Below, piece after piece: positions 11,501-23,217 of a stretch of 64,000 bases of DNA (position 1 is the first letter of the stretch; every line of letters begins with the position of its first letter). Source of the DNA: Lasiosphaeris hirsuta. Its lineage: Eukaryota > Ascomycota > Sordariomycetes > Sordariales > Lasiosphaeriaceae. Location of the stretch: NCBI GenBank assembly GCA_030549175.1, contig JAUKUA010000004.1:558001-622000 (forward strand), given 5' to 3'. Made by a program: the position numbers and the translations under genes. The notes below the pieces were generated by a model. That model searched no databases. It saw nothing but the letters and a program-made list of their open reading frames with translations, and was not told where the DNA came from.

Positions 11501-14500
11501 TCCGTGAGGTACCATTGCGCAAATCGTCAGCGAGGATTCGGATGGAACCGCAACTGGCCTTGGTCAGCCGAAGCGTACATAGTCCTGAAGACGTATTTTA
11601 CAATCACGCCACCGAGACGAAGGCTCGCACGGCGGAATGTTATCCACAAGGGGCATCCCTGACCTGCTGCAGGTGGCAAGCAGGTACTGCAAGGTTGGAA
11701 ACCTGGTCAGACGACGACTGTGTGGTGCGCATCATATCGACGGTGGACACAATTGCAGTCATCATCTATCTCCAACACGATGGGGTCTGCCCAGCCAACG
11801 AGGCCAGCGCCTAGCATGACTTTCCGTCGTGCAGCCAATGGTCTTTGTTCATGGCGAACACGGCGGGAGAGGAGGAGGTCTCCATATTAGAACCACGTGC
11901 GGTGGGGGCGTGAAAGGTGGCTGGGTGTGTTGGACATCCAGCCTTCCTCATAGTTGCCTCTCTCGGCTCGCGAGCACGGGAAGTGCTTTTTGGACGTGAG
12001 CTCTCGACATGGTCTGGGTGAGACAATGCTGGCAGATGATGCTCGAGGCAGGGGCTAGACGCCCGTTGATCTTGTCGACAAGCGTACCGAGAACTCCTCC
12101 CTACCCCCATCAAGCTCCCTGCAGGAGGCGAGAGGGCTATATCACCGGAGGTGATGGGCGTTTTATATTGCTTTAATTAACAGGGCAATATACAGCGTCA
12201 CCCGCGCTAGATGTCAACAGTAACGCCCCCTGTAGCATGCAGGTTCGGTCCAGAAGAGGCTAGGCGCGATGCTGACCGAGGATTTCTGTTGTTGCGCCAG
12301 CAAATCACCTCAGCAATAAACAATCAGGAGAAAGGGTAACATAGCATAACTCTCGAGACGAGAACACGCACTAACCAGGCCGGCAGATAAAAGAATGTTT
12401 CGATCAGGGTTCCGGCCTCAATCAAGAAAAGGCTGGCGTAGCCGTTCAGAAACGCCCTGGTCAGATGTTGCGCGCCACGGGCAATATCGACGTGGTCCGG
12501 ATGGCCCTCGAAGCCGTATCGAAATTGTGTTTCGGTGGTTTTTGTGCGCCCTGAAGCAGGTGAGGCAGGCAGGGGGTCGGAGGCGGCTCAAGAGGTCGCT
12601 CGGAGAGGCCAAGCGCCAAACTTCGGAGACTCGCCGTCCTCGACGCCTCACCGTTGAGCTGCGACTAGGATGAGCTTCAGGGCAGCCAGGGCCCCTGATC
12701 ACACCCCCAATCGCCCCTGGTCGAGAGCGGAAAGACAGAGCGGCAATACTTTGCCCAGGGGCCTTGATCCCCTGTGCCCTCGTGCTGAGGTGCCAATTTA
12801 CAGGCGCCGCACGCTCAATGTGGCAGTCTCCTCCGCCTACAGTTTCGTTAAGGCGGCCTTTGGCGGCACTTGTGCTCAAAGTTTGAGCTCACAGGGCACA
12901 GGGGCATTTTGCGGGGGAAGAGAGCTAGGTGGTATTCCGAGGTTCTTCCCTCAGAGCCAAACGTGGGGACACGAACTGCTCGGGAGCCCGCCCCAAAAAC
13001 CAGCCGTCGAGTCGCTCTGGTTCGGAAGGATCAGGTTTGCTTTTTCGATCAACATCCGCGTCCGAAAAGCCAAAGCTCATGGGTATGACCTGTCTTTCTC
13101 TTGTTGATATCCAGCGGTTCGATCACAGCGGCGATATCCGAAAACAATTGACCACCCCTTGTTCGCATCGCCAAAAAAAAAAAAAAAAGCCAAAACGCCC
13201 GCCTTTGGCACGTCCTCGAAAAATGATTCCGAGTCGATCGATCTGAGTCTATCGGACTAGGCGCAAGGCCGCACAGGCCTGCGCAGGCGGCCAGGTGGGT
13301 GGTCGGCCCTCTTAACTCAGCTTCATTCACAGCAGTCGTGCCTGGTGGGAGAAACTGCAGCAAGGACTCCATCGCCCTGCATGTCCACCATGCCGTGGGA
13401 AAGGGCAGCTTCCGTCCCCCGAATGGCGGCCTCGCAGTACGCTGCAAAAGGGCTACGCTGCGCTGACCAGGACCGCAAGAAGAATGGTGGTGTCAAGGCC
13501 GTGTCATATGACACGAAGCATAAGGCCGCCTTTCCCATTTCATCGTCCGCTGGAAGGCTGCAATCGTCGAGCGGCGACACGCACAGCACGGCTGGGCAGC
13601 GCGTTGGTGTTGTGCCGCACTCGACTGACACAGTCTGTGTTTTGAGTCCGCAGGCGTCCCCCCTGCAGATGGCTGTTCTCCCCCTCCCCCCCACTGCGCC
13701 CGCAAAACATTGTGAAAGCCATGGCCAGGTGTTAGAGCGGGAGGCAGGGGCATCCCCGCAATGATGCGAAAAACGTCATCCCAGGGCCCCCAAGACGAGT
13801 GTCGAGGATCAAACAAAAATGCCCATCTTATCTGGGGTTTCTTCTAGGGTGACCCCATCTTGGACTTGCTCGTCTGATCTTTCCTTTCCTTGTCAGAGCC
13901 ATTCAACTTTATGCGTGGGCAGCGAAATTTGCCAAAATCAACCGATCGTTTCAGGGGCCACATTATTACCCATTCCCTTGTGATCCGGATCATCTCTCCA
14001 GGCCTTGCCAGTGCAAGGCCCCCCCCGACGGCATGATGGCCATGGCTTGCAGTGGTCGGATGCCATCCGATCTGAATCCCTCGCAATCTTCCAGAAGCCT
14101 ACCGCATCCATCGAAGTGCTGGGTCGAGCTGGCCTGCATCTAGGCCTCCCAAGCCGTGGGGGTTGGACCTCGAGACAAACGCTGCATCCTGCCCGCTATG
14201 ACGCTCCCAACCGCTCTCGCAGGACTGAGGTTCGTGTGGAGTATTACAGAACAAAAGATGGAGTCAGATGGCTTACACAACCTTTAGAGAGACTCTGCTC
14301 GCGCCCGAGAGCGCGGAGATGAGCGGACTCCAAAGCCAGTGCTCAACTTTGCAACTCTCCGTCCCGCTCCCCTGACCCTGCTGTCTTACACCTCAAGACA
14401 CCGACGGAGTCTGGGACGTCCCTGAGATTGCCCCTCTTGTTTTTATTTTTTTTTCTCTCGCGTCTGTTACAGTCTCCAGAGACTCGTCTCTTGCAGCAGG

Positions 14501-16150
14501 GGTTTACAGGCGAAGAAGTTGTGCTCCTCGTGAATGCCAGGTTTGCACCAGCCACATCAGCCCTACCCAGTCTTTGAGGTGGGTTTGGGATGGGCGGCTG
14601 GTAAATCGAGTGAGGCTCTCCCACTGTGGGAAGGGGGACAGACACGGCATCCCCAGACCACATCCGTGTTTTGGATAGCCGCATGCCGACCCAATGACAG
14701 ACCAGCAGTGCGACCCTCTTCCCATAATCTTGGGACCTCCTAGCCACTCACAGGTGGTGTCACTCGCAGTATGAGCTGTCAGATGGTAGACCATCCTCCA
14801 CAATGCTCTGTGGCCGGAGAGGCCAAGGTGTTGCCTTCGAGAAGCACCCGGGACATCACCGCGCATGGCATTGCAGACCAGCCGTCCTGCTTCCCATCTG
14901 ATGTATTCCGGGCAGACGATCATGTCTCGCCATCTCTCTGCTTCATGTTGTCGCACAGTTGTGGTGATCTCTGCGGCTCCGACATGACTGCCACCCTCCT
15001 CGTGTGTCCCTATCCCCGTTTAGGTTCTTAGTGTGACGACGGCACGCTGGGACGGATGCAAAACCACCCTCGGGGACGGCGAGCAACATACGAGGGAACA
15101 AGGAGAATCCTTGCCAGAGCGCGGATACTGCAGCTTCCCAGATACCGAGAGGACGAGACTGCAAGTCCAATGCAAGATCTGATGGCACTCGACTGCAGGA
15201 GGCAGGGACAGGCCCAGTTTGTTAGATGGACAAGATCTGACGGACAGACGAGATCGAAGGGGTATTGCAGTTGACACGGGCGGTGTTGCCACCCTCCTTC
15301 GAGTGTTGGAGGGCGGACGAGTGTTCGAGAAGCCTTCCATGGTGAAGTTGTTCATGTTCTGTGTCTCCTCCATGCCGACGCTTGTGCTTGGACTAGACAT
15401 CAGCTAGTTATGGGCGACTGCGTTGCTTACGCAACCATCACAGCCGTGATGCCATCTTTCGTTATTGTTGTCCAGTCCGCTTCGGGATGTGTTTTGTTTC
15501 CTGTTTAGCCTCGCCCCTTCTCAGACACTTAGACACAGGCTGTGAGTCTGTCCTTGATGTTGTCGATGTGGAGTAGGTGAGGCCTCCTTCGTCTCTTGCC
15601 CACTTACTTGTTCTTATGCTGTAAGCAAGTTGAAGAGCAGCAATACAGCCAGATTCGGCTGTGGTGGTTGTTTGACAGTTCCAAAACACGGCCAACCTTG
15701 TAGGCTGAAGTGGCTGTTTGCTTCCATTGTCCCTTTCCAGCCTCGCCTCGCCGTGAATGGAACTTTGTTTTTTTATCCTGCCTGTTGTGGCGGCTACTGT
15801 GTTGCGGCTTGGGAGAGGGAGTGGGATTTGGCTAAACCGAGTCTGAAGAGGCGGCTGTGTCTGGTCTTGATTGCGATGTCGTCAGAAGGTTGTGATGGCG
15901 GTGGGAAGAGATTGTGAATATCAGCCGCCATAGTTCGCGGTGTGTAACGAGATGGGCCGTAGATATATAAGAATGGGATGCCTCCTCTCCTGCTTGTCCT
16001 GCTTGTGACTTTTATTTCTTGGCTACGCCGACGTGTCGATGCTGGTATAACGACATTCGCTTTCACGGACGATAAAGGGTTGAACGTGGATGAGGATACC
16101 CCGTCAGACTATGGACCTGAACGTCGGGGGAAACAAACCACGCTATCGAT
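8501..16150. other. Gene-poor spacer, about 7.6 kb
   Basis: Numerous overlapping open frames, up to 282 codons, occur on both strands, but they overlap each other, lack family motifs and look like chance frames in GC-rich DNA. Distinct items are an A16 run at 13173-13188 and an AT-rich inverted repeat at 12141-12201. I see no RNA gene. Confidence 0.4.
12141..12201. repeat. Palindrome and imperfect inverted repeat
   Basis: ATCACC-GGA-GGTGAT at 12141-12155 is a perfect 15-nt inverted repeat. It overlaps the left arm (12150-12171, GGTGATGGGCG then TTTTATATTGC) of a larger imperfect hairpin whose right arm GCAATATACAGCGTCACC lies at 12184-12201. The AT-rich loop contains TTTAATTAA. Its function is unknown; it may be a remnant of an element end. 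Confidence 0.4.
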
Positions 16151-16318
16151 ATGACGGTATACCAACGACAAGGCATATTCGAGCCAAGGGGACTCGATAA
16201 CCTCGACATATGGGGTGGAAGTTATGGGGACCTGGAACATTTTCTCGAGACTTTACTTCTTGCTTTGCTCAAGAAGTATCTACTGCAAACGAAATACGAT
16301 GGGCTTGCTGGCTGGTAA
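16151..16318 (+). CDS. Short protein-like frame of unknown function
   Basis: From ATG at 16151 to TAA the frame encodes 55 residues with a protein-like composition (YQRQGIFEPRGLDNLDIWGG, then YGDLEHFLETLLLALLKKYL). An in-frame TGA lies upstream at 16118-16120. I do not recognise it. It could be an exon or relic of a larger gene or a chance frame; no splice partner was found. Confidence 0.2.
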   Translation: MTVYQRQGIFEPRGLDNLDIWGGSYGDLEHFLETLLLALLKKYLLQTKYDGLAGW

Positions 16319-17054
16319 TGGGAAAACAAGGTTATGATCAACTCGGGCAACAACAACTTTAAGGAAATTCGGAGCTTGGAGCCACCACTCAAATCACCGC
16401 CAAGATATCTTGCAACAGCTTGAAGCTCAACAGTGGCAAACTAAAAAAAGGGGGTGAACCAGGGGCTTCGTCTTTCTTCAGATCAACATCCTACCTGCAA
16501 ATGGTCAACTACGAAGGGAATAACGGCAACTACGCGAATTAATTTCTGCGAAAAGCCCTGGTCGCCGATACGCGGTTCTAGGTGAGTGACTCTAGGTTTT
16601 TTGTAAGTGCCGAAGGTTTCACAGTCGGCGGGAGTAATGTTGGCATGAACAAGTACAAGGCCGCTCTGGTATTGTTAGTTGGAGAGAGGGCTCGGACAAA
16701 AATGCATGCTCTCACTTGGCTGTCCCCTTTGTCGGACTTATTGTATGCTACTTGAGGTGAGTATTCTTTCGGCGATCAACTATCGGCTTCAGTTGTGGCC
16801 TTAATACTGGCGAATGTCCAAAACTTTGTTGGTTCCGCCAACGTGATAAAATGAACCAGATTTCTGGAGCAGGGCCAGAACATATTTGTCTCTTCATTCC
16901 TTCTCTCAAAGTTGAGATGGAAAAAGATTGTCCAGCAACCCTTATCTTTTGACTCAACTCGATTTGAGTAAGGATAAACCATCGATAGGATCATATCCAG
17001 AGCCAACCTCTATCCTTGAACCCAACTACGCAGCTTTATGTTTATCTAGCCCGT
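16319..17054. other. Spacer downstream of the histidinol-phosphatase gene
   Basis: AT-richer DNA than the flanks and no supported gene. It contains the likely 3' UTR of the leftward HIS2 gene. Confidence 0.4.
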
Positions 17055-18111
17055 CTATTCCGTCTTCCCCAAGCGCAAACCCCCCCTAAACTCAGTAATG
17101 GAGACACTCTTTTCGATGAGCTCCGCCTTTACACCCCCCTCTGTGTCAGGATGAGTAGCTCGCTCAAAGGTCCAGACTTCCTTCACACCCAGACTCTCAA
17201 GATAATCCAAGCCACGCTCGTAGTTGGTGGCAATCTGAGCGATACCATGACTGTCATCCGAAAACGTAAACCTGCCCCCCATCTTGATCCATTCCTGCAC
17301 ATATGTTAGCCACATGCCACTCTCGCACAACTCAACGCGGCGGGGGGCATACCTCAGCGATCGCCCTCCCTGGATACGGCTCCTCCAAACCCTTCCTCAA
17401 CGCGCTGGTGTTGCACTCCAACCACCCACCATGCTCCTCAAGCACAGCAAGATTCCTCAACACCTTCTTCCAAACACCGCCCTCACCCCAACCCCTTAAC
17501 TCCCGCCCAGGATCCTCACTCATCAATCTGATAAGGTCAAAATGCCCAACAATCCTCGGCTTCAGTGCCTGCAGCATCTGCAACTGCTCGTCGTAATAGT
17601 GCTCATACATCTTCTCCTCAGTCCCGCCACAGGCCTCGCGTGCCTGGGCGTACATGGCGCGGTCAAAGTCGATAGGGACGCCGCAGGCGTGGTGGATAGA
17701 GCCGAGGAAGTAGTCAATGCAGGGGGCGGCCGACAGCTCGGCGATGAGGGGCGCGTAAGCGGACCGCAGCCACTCGCCCTCAAAGCCGATGAGGATGTGG
17801 ATCTGGTCGGCGTATTTGGCCTGCAGCCGCACGGCTTCGGCTAGATAGGCCTCATGGCGGGGGCCGAGGACGGCGAGGGATGCTTCGGGCGAAGGGGTTA
17901 ACTGCGAGGAGGTTAGTGGTGGTGGTGAGAAAGGGGGAGGGTGAGTCACCTCCTCCGGGTAGAGGTCGGAGAGTTCGGTGCGCGGCATGTGCTCCGTCAG
18001 GCCCATGGTCTTGTAGCCGATGGCGATGGCATGTTTGATGATGTCTTCGAGCTGGTCTTTGGCGTGGCCTGGGCAGAATTGGCCCGAGTGGGAGTGCATC
18101 GTGAATGCCAT
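17055..18111 (-). CDS. HIS2: Histidinol-phosphatase (PHP family)
   Basis: Hydrolyses L-histidinol phosphate to L-histidinol and phosphate, the penultimate step of histidine synthesis; expected to be cytosolic. Exons on the minus strand: 18111-17950, 17901-17353 and 17294-17055. The introns are 17902-17949 (48 nt, GTGACT...CGCAG with CTAAC branch) and 17295-17352 (58 nt, GTATGC...TGCAG with GCTAAC branch). The spliced length of 951 nt gives 316 residues, close to yeast His2 (335). The first in-frame ATG is at 18111 (MAFTMHSHSGQFC). PHP-domain metal ligands are visible in order: HSHSG near residue 6, LTEHMPR, IGFEGEW, GSIHHACG, VGHFDLIRL, and FSDDSHG near the C-terminus. The second intron falls between AIAE and EWIKMGGRFTF, just before the last metal site. 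Confidence 0.93.
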
Positions 18112-20095
18112 TTTGAGCGGTCGTGGGTTGGGCTCCACTGGATGAAAGCTGCTGGGAAATTTGTGACGAGGTTCAAGTTCGATTGCGATGTCTAAATCAA
18201 GATGGAAGGATGCAGAAATGCAATAAAGTAGGTCCGATTACGAATTTTCATCAAAGGTTATCATTTGAGTTTTTTCGCGACATGAAGACAACTCGATGGA
18301 GTCCATGGGTTGACGAAACCCAACGTCACAACAATTTTTCGGCAATACTGTGGGCTCTTCAGACAGCCAACCAAGCCAAAACATGCTTTCTCTTCTTGCA
18401 GCTTTCTCTGCTTGTCACCCCCAAGACTTAACCTAGCGCATCACACGTGCTCCTACGAGCGATTGCTTCTTGACAACAGCAGCGGTTTATTTTGCGGAGT
18501 GGGGCTATCAAGGGGGTTGGTGTTCGAAGTCACTCCCTACTCGGATTAAACTTCAACTCAAAGTTGTGTTACGCCTACCCTATCGGATGGTAACGGCCAG
18601 GAACGGCCTCCCGGCATGCATTGCCCGCCTGCAAGTGTCCGGGGCAGGATGCACACGATGAGGTAAGTCCTGTTGCACGAATTCCAGCCTCTACCTGGAA
18701 TGGCCCCGCTGCGTCGACCCATCCCCAACGTTCCCTGGTGGCCGCAACTGCCAGATCCGCTCCGTTCACGCCGCCACGTCGGTGCCTGACCCGAGTTTGG
18801 CTTTTCCAATGCAGTGTGCGCTGCTAGATCACAAGCATGTCCTGTGCGTCGGGTTCGGTTCCTTCCCTCAACCCAGGCCCCCATGACTGGGTCACTATCT
18901 CCCGGTCTGCTCGCGGTCAAGTTTCCGTCCTCTGCACTCAAGATTGGGGCTTTCCCGACGCAGGTACCCGCACGCAATCCTTCCGACTTGCCGTTTCCCC
19001 CTATGACAGCAAAAGTGCTTTGGCAGGGGCAAAATACTATAACCCCCCCTCCTTGCCAGGAGATTTCCCTTCCCCCACGCTCTCTCGCCGAAACATCCAG
19101 TCCCAAGCAGCTGACAAGGGGCCTGGATGCGAATTCCGGCAGGCATTGATGCTAGTTTGAAGATAACCGAGGACCTGGGTATGCCGGGTTACGCCATTGT
19201 TTGCTCGTTGCTGTTGAATGTCCATGTTGTCGTCGAACATGCCGACGGGGTAATCGCTGCGGATTTTTTTAACTGCAGTCGATTTCTCCGGTTCCGTACT
19301 TGCCCTCACACTCAGCGGACCTAAAACATGCCCATGTGTACCCTGAACCCTGGCCGGTAGGGGTGGCTCATGGGAGCCTTCGTCCCTTTCTCGTATCAGA
19401 TCTGAGGCATCACACATGATCTTAAAAAAGGGGTTCGGCAACCCTCAGTCAAATTGGACGCGATGAAACAAAAAATCCACGAAAAACTTTTACTCCTTTT
19501 TTACCTCTGTTTCTTGCCCCGCCAGCGGCATCTCCAGTACAGAGAGGGGGGGGGGCAGTTGGTGTTGTTCAAGCTGCCCGCGATATCTGCGGCTTCGGTA
19601 CCGAGTAGACAATTCGCACACCGCACTTCAAGAGGAGGTATGACAGTGGAATTGTTGACCCACACCGCTGCACAAACTTTTGGAAAGGAATACTATAATT
19701 ACAGGTTGATACTTGTAATCCGGCATGTGTATTTTATCGTGGTGACGGTGATAGACTGCTGTTATTGATTGGATGGACTCCGTCGATGTCAGAGTGACAG
19801 TTGATGCTTATTTTACTCGGTCATTCAACAACGAATAATACCGAAATAGACATTCCAAAGCACTGAACAAATAACAGCGAACGAGTATTGGATGCTCGGA
19901 AAACTGCCAGTGTTTACCCTAACGTGATCACATTGCTCAACGTTGACAGAGAGAAGCGTCGGCTCATTCAGCAGCTGCTGGTTAGAACCCCTTTCTAGTT
20001 TGACGGCAGCCAAAAACGCAAATCGCCCCTTACAACTTCACTAAGAATACAAAAAGACAATACTAATTAATTTCATTGGCATTGCCAAAATAAGA
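18112..20095. other. Spacer between HIS2 and tRNA-Arg
   Basis: Presumably contains the HIS2 promoter next to 18111. Open frames of up to 182 codons occur on the minus strand around 18558-19441, but none shows family motifs or a coherent splice pattern. The right part (about 19440-20090) is AT-richer. Confidence 0.4.
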
Positions 20096-20178
20096 CGATC
20101 GAGATGGGACTCGAACCCACAACCTCAGTCTGGACCTTCTAATAGGAGGACCACACGCTACCATTGCGCCACTCGACC
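20096..20178 (-). tRNA. tRNA-Arg, anticodon CCT, with 11-nt intron
   Basis: On the minus strand the acceptor arms GGTCGAG (20172-20178) and CTCGATC (20097-20103) pair over seven base pairs including one G-U. The D arm contains GCGC/GCGT with GGTA in the loop. The anticodon stem TGGTC/GACTG flanks the loop C-T-CCT-A...A, and the T arm is GTGGG-TTCGAGT-CCCAT. An 11-nt intron (TTAGAAGGTCC, 20132-20142) sits one base 3' of the anticodon, the standard eukaryotic position, and its AGG can pair with the CCT anticodon. The discriminator base is G. A TTATTTTG stretch just past the 3' end can act as a pol III terminator. The mature length is 72 nt before CCA. The tRNA decodes AGG. Confidence 0.93.
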
Positions 20179-20723
20179 ATTAGTGGTTGTTGAGATTGGG
20201 GCTCCGTAAGCTGTCTGAATGAGTTAGTTCCACACCTGCTGCTCCACCACAAAGGGTTGTCAACACCTTATCCATCAGCATTGTCAGCCTTCGAGTTTAG
20301 TACCTAATGGAGAACTCAAAGTATTCGCAAAATTGATGTTAGTCACACACAGTACCAGGTACCTATCCAAATAGCTAACCTGAAAAGCATTATTATTCCT
20401 GGTATGCGCGGTGGCCCCTGATGACCGAGTGCCTTACATATGTTTTGCCTCTGTACCTTTCAGTCTCTGGTGGCCGAGCCGGCGATACTCCCGTTCTTCA
20501 GTAGTAGAAGCACTGAAGCCGCCCACAGCACATCCCGAACGCATCAAGATGCAGCAAGCAATCCGTCCGTGGCGCAGCATCTCCTAGACGCCACCGCGGC
20601 CTAAGAACGGATCCCGAGCTGTTGACACCGGTGGCTCGAATCGGCGATGCGCATCGAAGAGCCGCAGGGCGGCCTCAACGGCTCCGATCAAACCACTGCA
20701 CCTGAACATCAAAGCATGCAGCC
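20179..20723. other. Spacer between tRNA-Arg and the PPTase gene
   Basis: No supported gene. It holds the 5' flank of the tRNA and the 3' flank of the leftward phosphopantetheinyl transferase gene. Confidence 0.4.
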
Positions 20724-21264
20724 TCATCCCTCTGATGACCCCTCCCCCCCCGCCGCAGCCGGATCAAACCCCATGCAAAACGCGGTAGCATAGTCCCCAT
20801 CATGACTGATGCTAACCATAGCCATCTGCTCTCCCTCGGCCCCCTTAATCCTGGCAACAGGCGGCCCACTCCCCTCGACCTCGCCCTCCCTCCCCTCGAA
20901 CCCTGCCCTCTGAATAACAACGTCGTGAAACCCTAGCCTCCTCCACGGATGCGCTTTGAAAGCAGCCTCCTTCGCCGCAAACCTGCACACGTCACGTCAG
21001 CGCCCCTTCCCCTCCCCGGGAAGGAAAAGAAAAGACCCACCGTCCGGCCATAAAAACGGCAGCATCCCTCACCGGCCCGACATCCCCGTCCAAAACGGCC
21101 TTGACATGCCCCCTCGGCCGCGCGAGCTCCTCCTCGGCCAGCACCCGGCGAATGAACCGCGCGCCCCGCGCGCCCGACAGGATGGCATGGATCCTCGATA
21201 TCTGGCAGATGTCGGTGCCGATGTGGATGGGAAAGGGGAAGGGGAGGGTGCGCGGCGGCACCAT
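20724..21264 (-). CDS. PPT2: AcpS-type 4'-phosphopantetheinyl transferase
   Basis: Transfers 4'-phosphopantetheine from CoA to a carrier-protein serine. In fungi small AcpS-type enzymes of this kind (yeast Ppt2) serve the mitochondrial acyl carrier protein; assignment to that role is an inference. Exons on the minus strand are 21264-21041 and 20982-20724; the intron 20983-21040 (58 nt) has GTGGGT...GTGCAG and a GCTGAC branch. The 483-nt CDS gives 160 residues. Visible motifs are IGTDICQISRIHAIL near residue 15, where the Asp is a magnesium ligand, and the signature FAAKEAAFKAHPWRRLGF near residue 76, rebuilt exactly across the splice. These are followed by VSISHDGDYATAF. The small single-domain size argues against a Sfp-type enzyme serving secondary metabolism. 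An inverted-repeat element begins 203 bp upstream of the ATG. Confidence 0.88.
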
Positions 21265-21466
21265 TGTCGACGGCGGCTGCGTGGGCCCGGCCTTCAGTGA
21301 GAAATAGCGGGTCGCGTGGTTATGAATTGCTGAGGGGACGCGTCTCGAAAAAGATTAGGCACCCTGCTGGCTCGGTGGAGGGCGCTGGGTCTCGCTAATC
21401 TTCTTGGATCAAGCGCTAAATGACAGGGGTCTTGGCGGGATTGACGTCAGCGGGGTTATAATCCAA
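21265..21466 (-). promoter_or_regulatory. Short promoter segment of the PPTase gene
   Basis: About 200 bp between the PPTase start codon and repeat copy 2. No TATA-like element was confidently identified. Confidence 0.3.
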
Positions 21467-21682
21467 CCCTTGTTTGTTTGTTACCTTGGTGTATGACTTT
21501 CCCCCTCTCGGGGCCTATAGGGCGGTTTCGGAAGCCCTTTCTAGCATACAAAACGGCATTTCTACGGGTTCGAGATGTATTTCATAAGCCCCCCGCCATC
21601 ATTAAGGGCGTCTATGGCATTCAAAAGGCCTTTCCCATAGGCACGACAAGCTCTAAAGTCCCACGTTAACAAACAAACCAGG
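21467..21682. mobile_element. Inverted-repeat element, copy 2 (MITE-like, about 216 bp)
   Basis: The left end CCCTTGTTTGTTTGTTA and the right end TAACAAACAAACCAGG are inverted copies of one another. Similarity extends inward: GACTTT and GCCTATAGGG near the left match GACTTT and GCCTATGGG read inward from the right. There is no coding capacity. It lies upstream of the PPTase gene and downstream of the DUF1774 gene. No clear target duplication was seen, so the exact boundaries are uncertain by about 15 bp. Confidence 0.65.
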
Positions 21683-22024
21683 CATACGGCAGGGGCGAAA
21701 CGGGAGGGAGGCGGGGGCGATCACCAGTCGCGAGGATGTGTCTTGACGACCGCACCTAGATACCTAAGCTAGGCATTTAGAACCCATCGACGCAATTATC
21801 AACGGAATCTCATAAGTTCATTTAACGCAATTAACAGCATACACAATTCCCAAACTCAAAACGCAGTAAGGGATCCCCGCAACAATGCCACAGTCTTCCG
21901 TCCTTTCCGAAAAGCCTCTTGAATAGTCGGTTCCTCTGCCAACGCATGGCGGCCACCTTGTCTCTCGACCAATGTTCGCATTTTCCGCATATCGCGAAGC
22001 ACGTCTCGAATACGTGCGTACCGC
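21683..22024. other. Spacer downstream of the DUF1774 gene
   Basis: Likely the 3' UTR of the leftward membrane-protein gene; nothing else supported. Confidence 0.4.
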
Positions 22025-23077
22025 TTACGGGTCAGCCAGCAGAGGAGCCTGCTCAGCATCACCGTTCCTAGTCTGGCGTCTGCTCCACGGCGCATCCTTG
22101 CCAGCCCATGCGGGAACAGCCACTGCGCCACTAATAACAAACAGCACTGCCATGATGGTGAAGGCGAAAATCCACTGGAAGGCAACAACCTGTCTGTGGA
22201 ACTGTGCGACACCCAAGGAGGCCGACAGAATACTCAAGGAAAAGCCCATGGTGTAATCCTAAGGTAAGTGTCAATAACTGAACTCAACGAACGTTAGGAG
22301 TAATGGAGCTTACCTTGTAGACGGCAATAAAAAAGGCACCGAAGGCGAGGATCGACCAGATAAAGACATTTGCGAAGAGGCGCCAAACTAGGCCATGCTG
22401 GTGCGGTAGCATGATGGCTCCATTCCAGTAAATGGCCACAAACGTCCAAGCCAAGGGGCCGGACACGGCAGGCAGGTGGATGAAGCGAGCATACGCATTG
22501 TGTCGGAAGTAGAGAGCCGTCAAGTTGAAGAAATTGACAACCAGGAATATCTCGGACCAGATGAAGTGCGAGCGCACAAAGAGAAGGACCCAGGCCGAGT
22601 GTAGCAAGTTATTGAGGATGAAGTGCGAGCCGACAGCGCAAGCCGCGTTGACCGTGTCGACGCTGGTTGAGAAGAGGTGGAGAATGTAGCCTGCCTGCAC
22701 GATAAAGAGGGTGAGCCTGGCGGGAGAGACGTGTCAGTCAGGATCATACAACGAGTGGAGCGATAGCATGGCATACCAGAACAGGGAGGTGATCATGTAG
22801 TTCTGGGTAAAGCCCGAGTAGAAGGCATAGTTTAGATGCCATATCGTCGTGACGTGGTGATCATGTCCCAGGTAGCGTCCATCGAACGTGTAGTAGAACG
22901 ATACAATGATCGAGAGTAGCCATGAGGCTAGTGTCAGGATCTTGTACGTGATGACGGAACCAGGGCTTTGCGACTCTCGCTTCGCGAAGGGATTGACTGT
23001 GAGAAGGGGTCAGTGTTGGCAAAGTAGGCGTTATGTTGCTGGTCCGAGCGATACGCACTGCTGTTGAGGCTGTCCAT
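22025..23077 (-). CDS. DUF1774-type multi-pass membrane protein
   Basis: Function unknown; the family consists of fungal integral membrane proteins. Exons on the minus strand: 23077-23059, 22996-22777, 22716-22314 and 22258-22025. The introns are 22997-23058, 22717-22776 and 22259-22313 (62, 60 and 55 nt) with GTGCGT, GTATGC and GTAAGC donors. The spliced 876 nt gives 291 residues. The N-terminus MDSLNSINPFAKRE appears only after splicing and is typical of the family. About eight hydrophobic segments follow, including ITYKILTLASWLLSIIVSFY, MITSLFWLTLFIVQAGYILH, SEIFLVVNFFNLTALYFRH and AFQWIFAFTIMAVLFVI. The motifs VNAACAVGSHFILNN, HLPAVSGPLAW and KDYTMGF are characteristic. The C-terminal tail is short and charged. 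An inverted-repeat element starts 141 bp upstream of the ATG. Confidence 0.85.
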
Positions 23078-23217
23078 TTTGCAGACTGCGGTGGCTTCGC
23101 GGATAGCTAGAGTGGTCTGGGTGATTTGTCGTGGGAAAGAAACAGAGCGGGCAAGACGTCTTAATTCTTTGTGGGAGGCGTTGTTTTAATGTAAGAAGGC
23201 GAAACAGGTAGCCTCTA
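23078..23217 (-). promoter_or_regulatory. Proximal promoter of the DUF1774 gene
   Basis: About 140 bp between the start codon and repeat copy 3; no specific element identified. Confidence 0.3.

Noticed and set aside
18558..19441. Minus-strand frames of 182 and 134 codons
   Set aside because: No recognisable domain or splice pattern and an unlikely composition; left as spacer.
20724..23077. Secondary-metabolite cluster suggested by a phosphopantetheinyl transferase
   Set aside because: The enzyme is the small AcpS type and no synthase, transporter or tailoring genes lie nearby.
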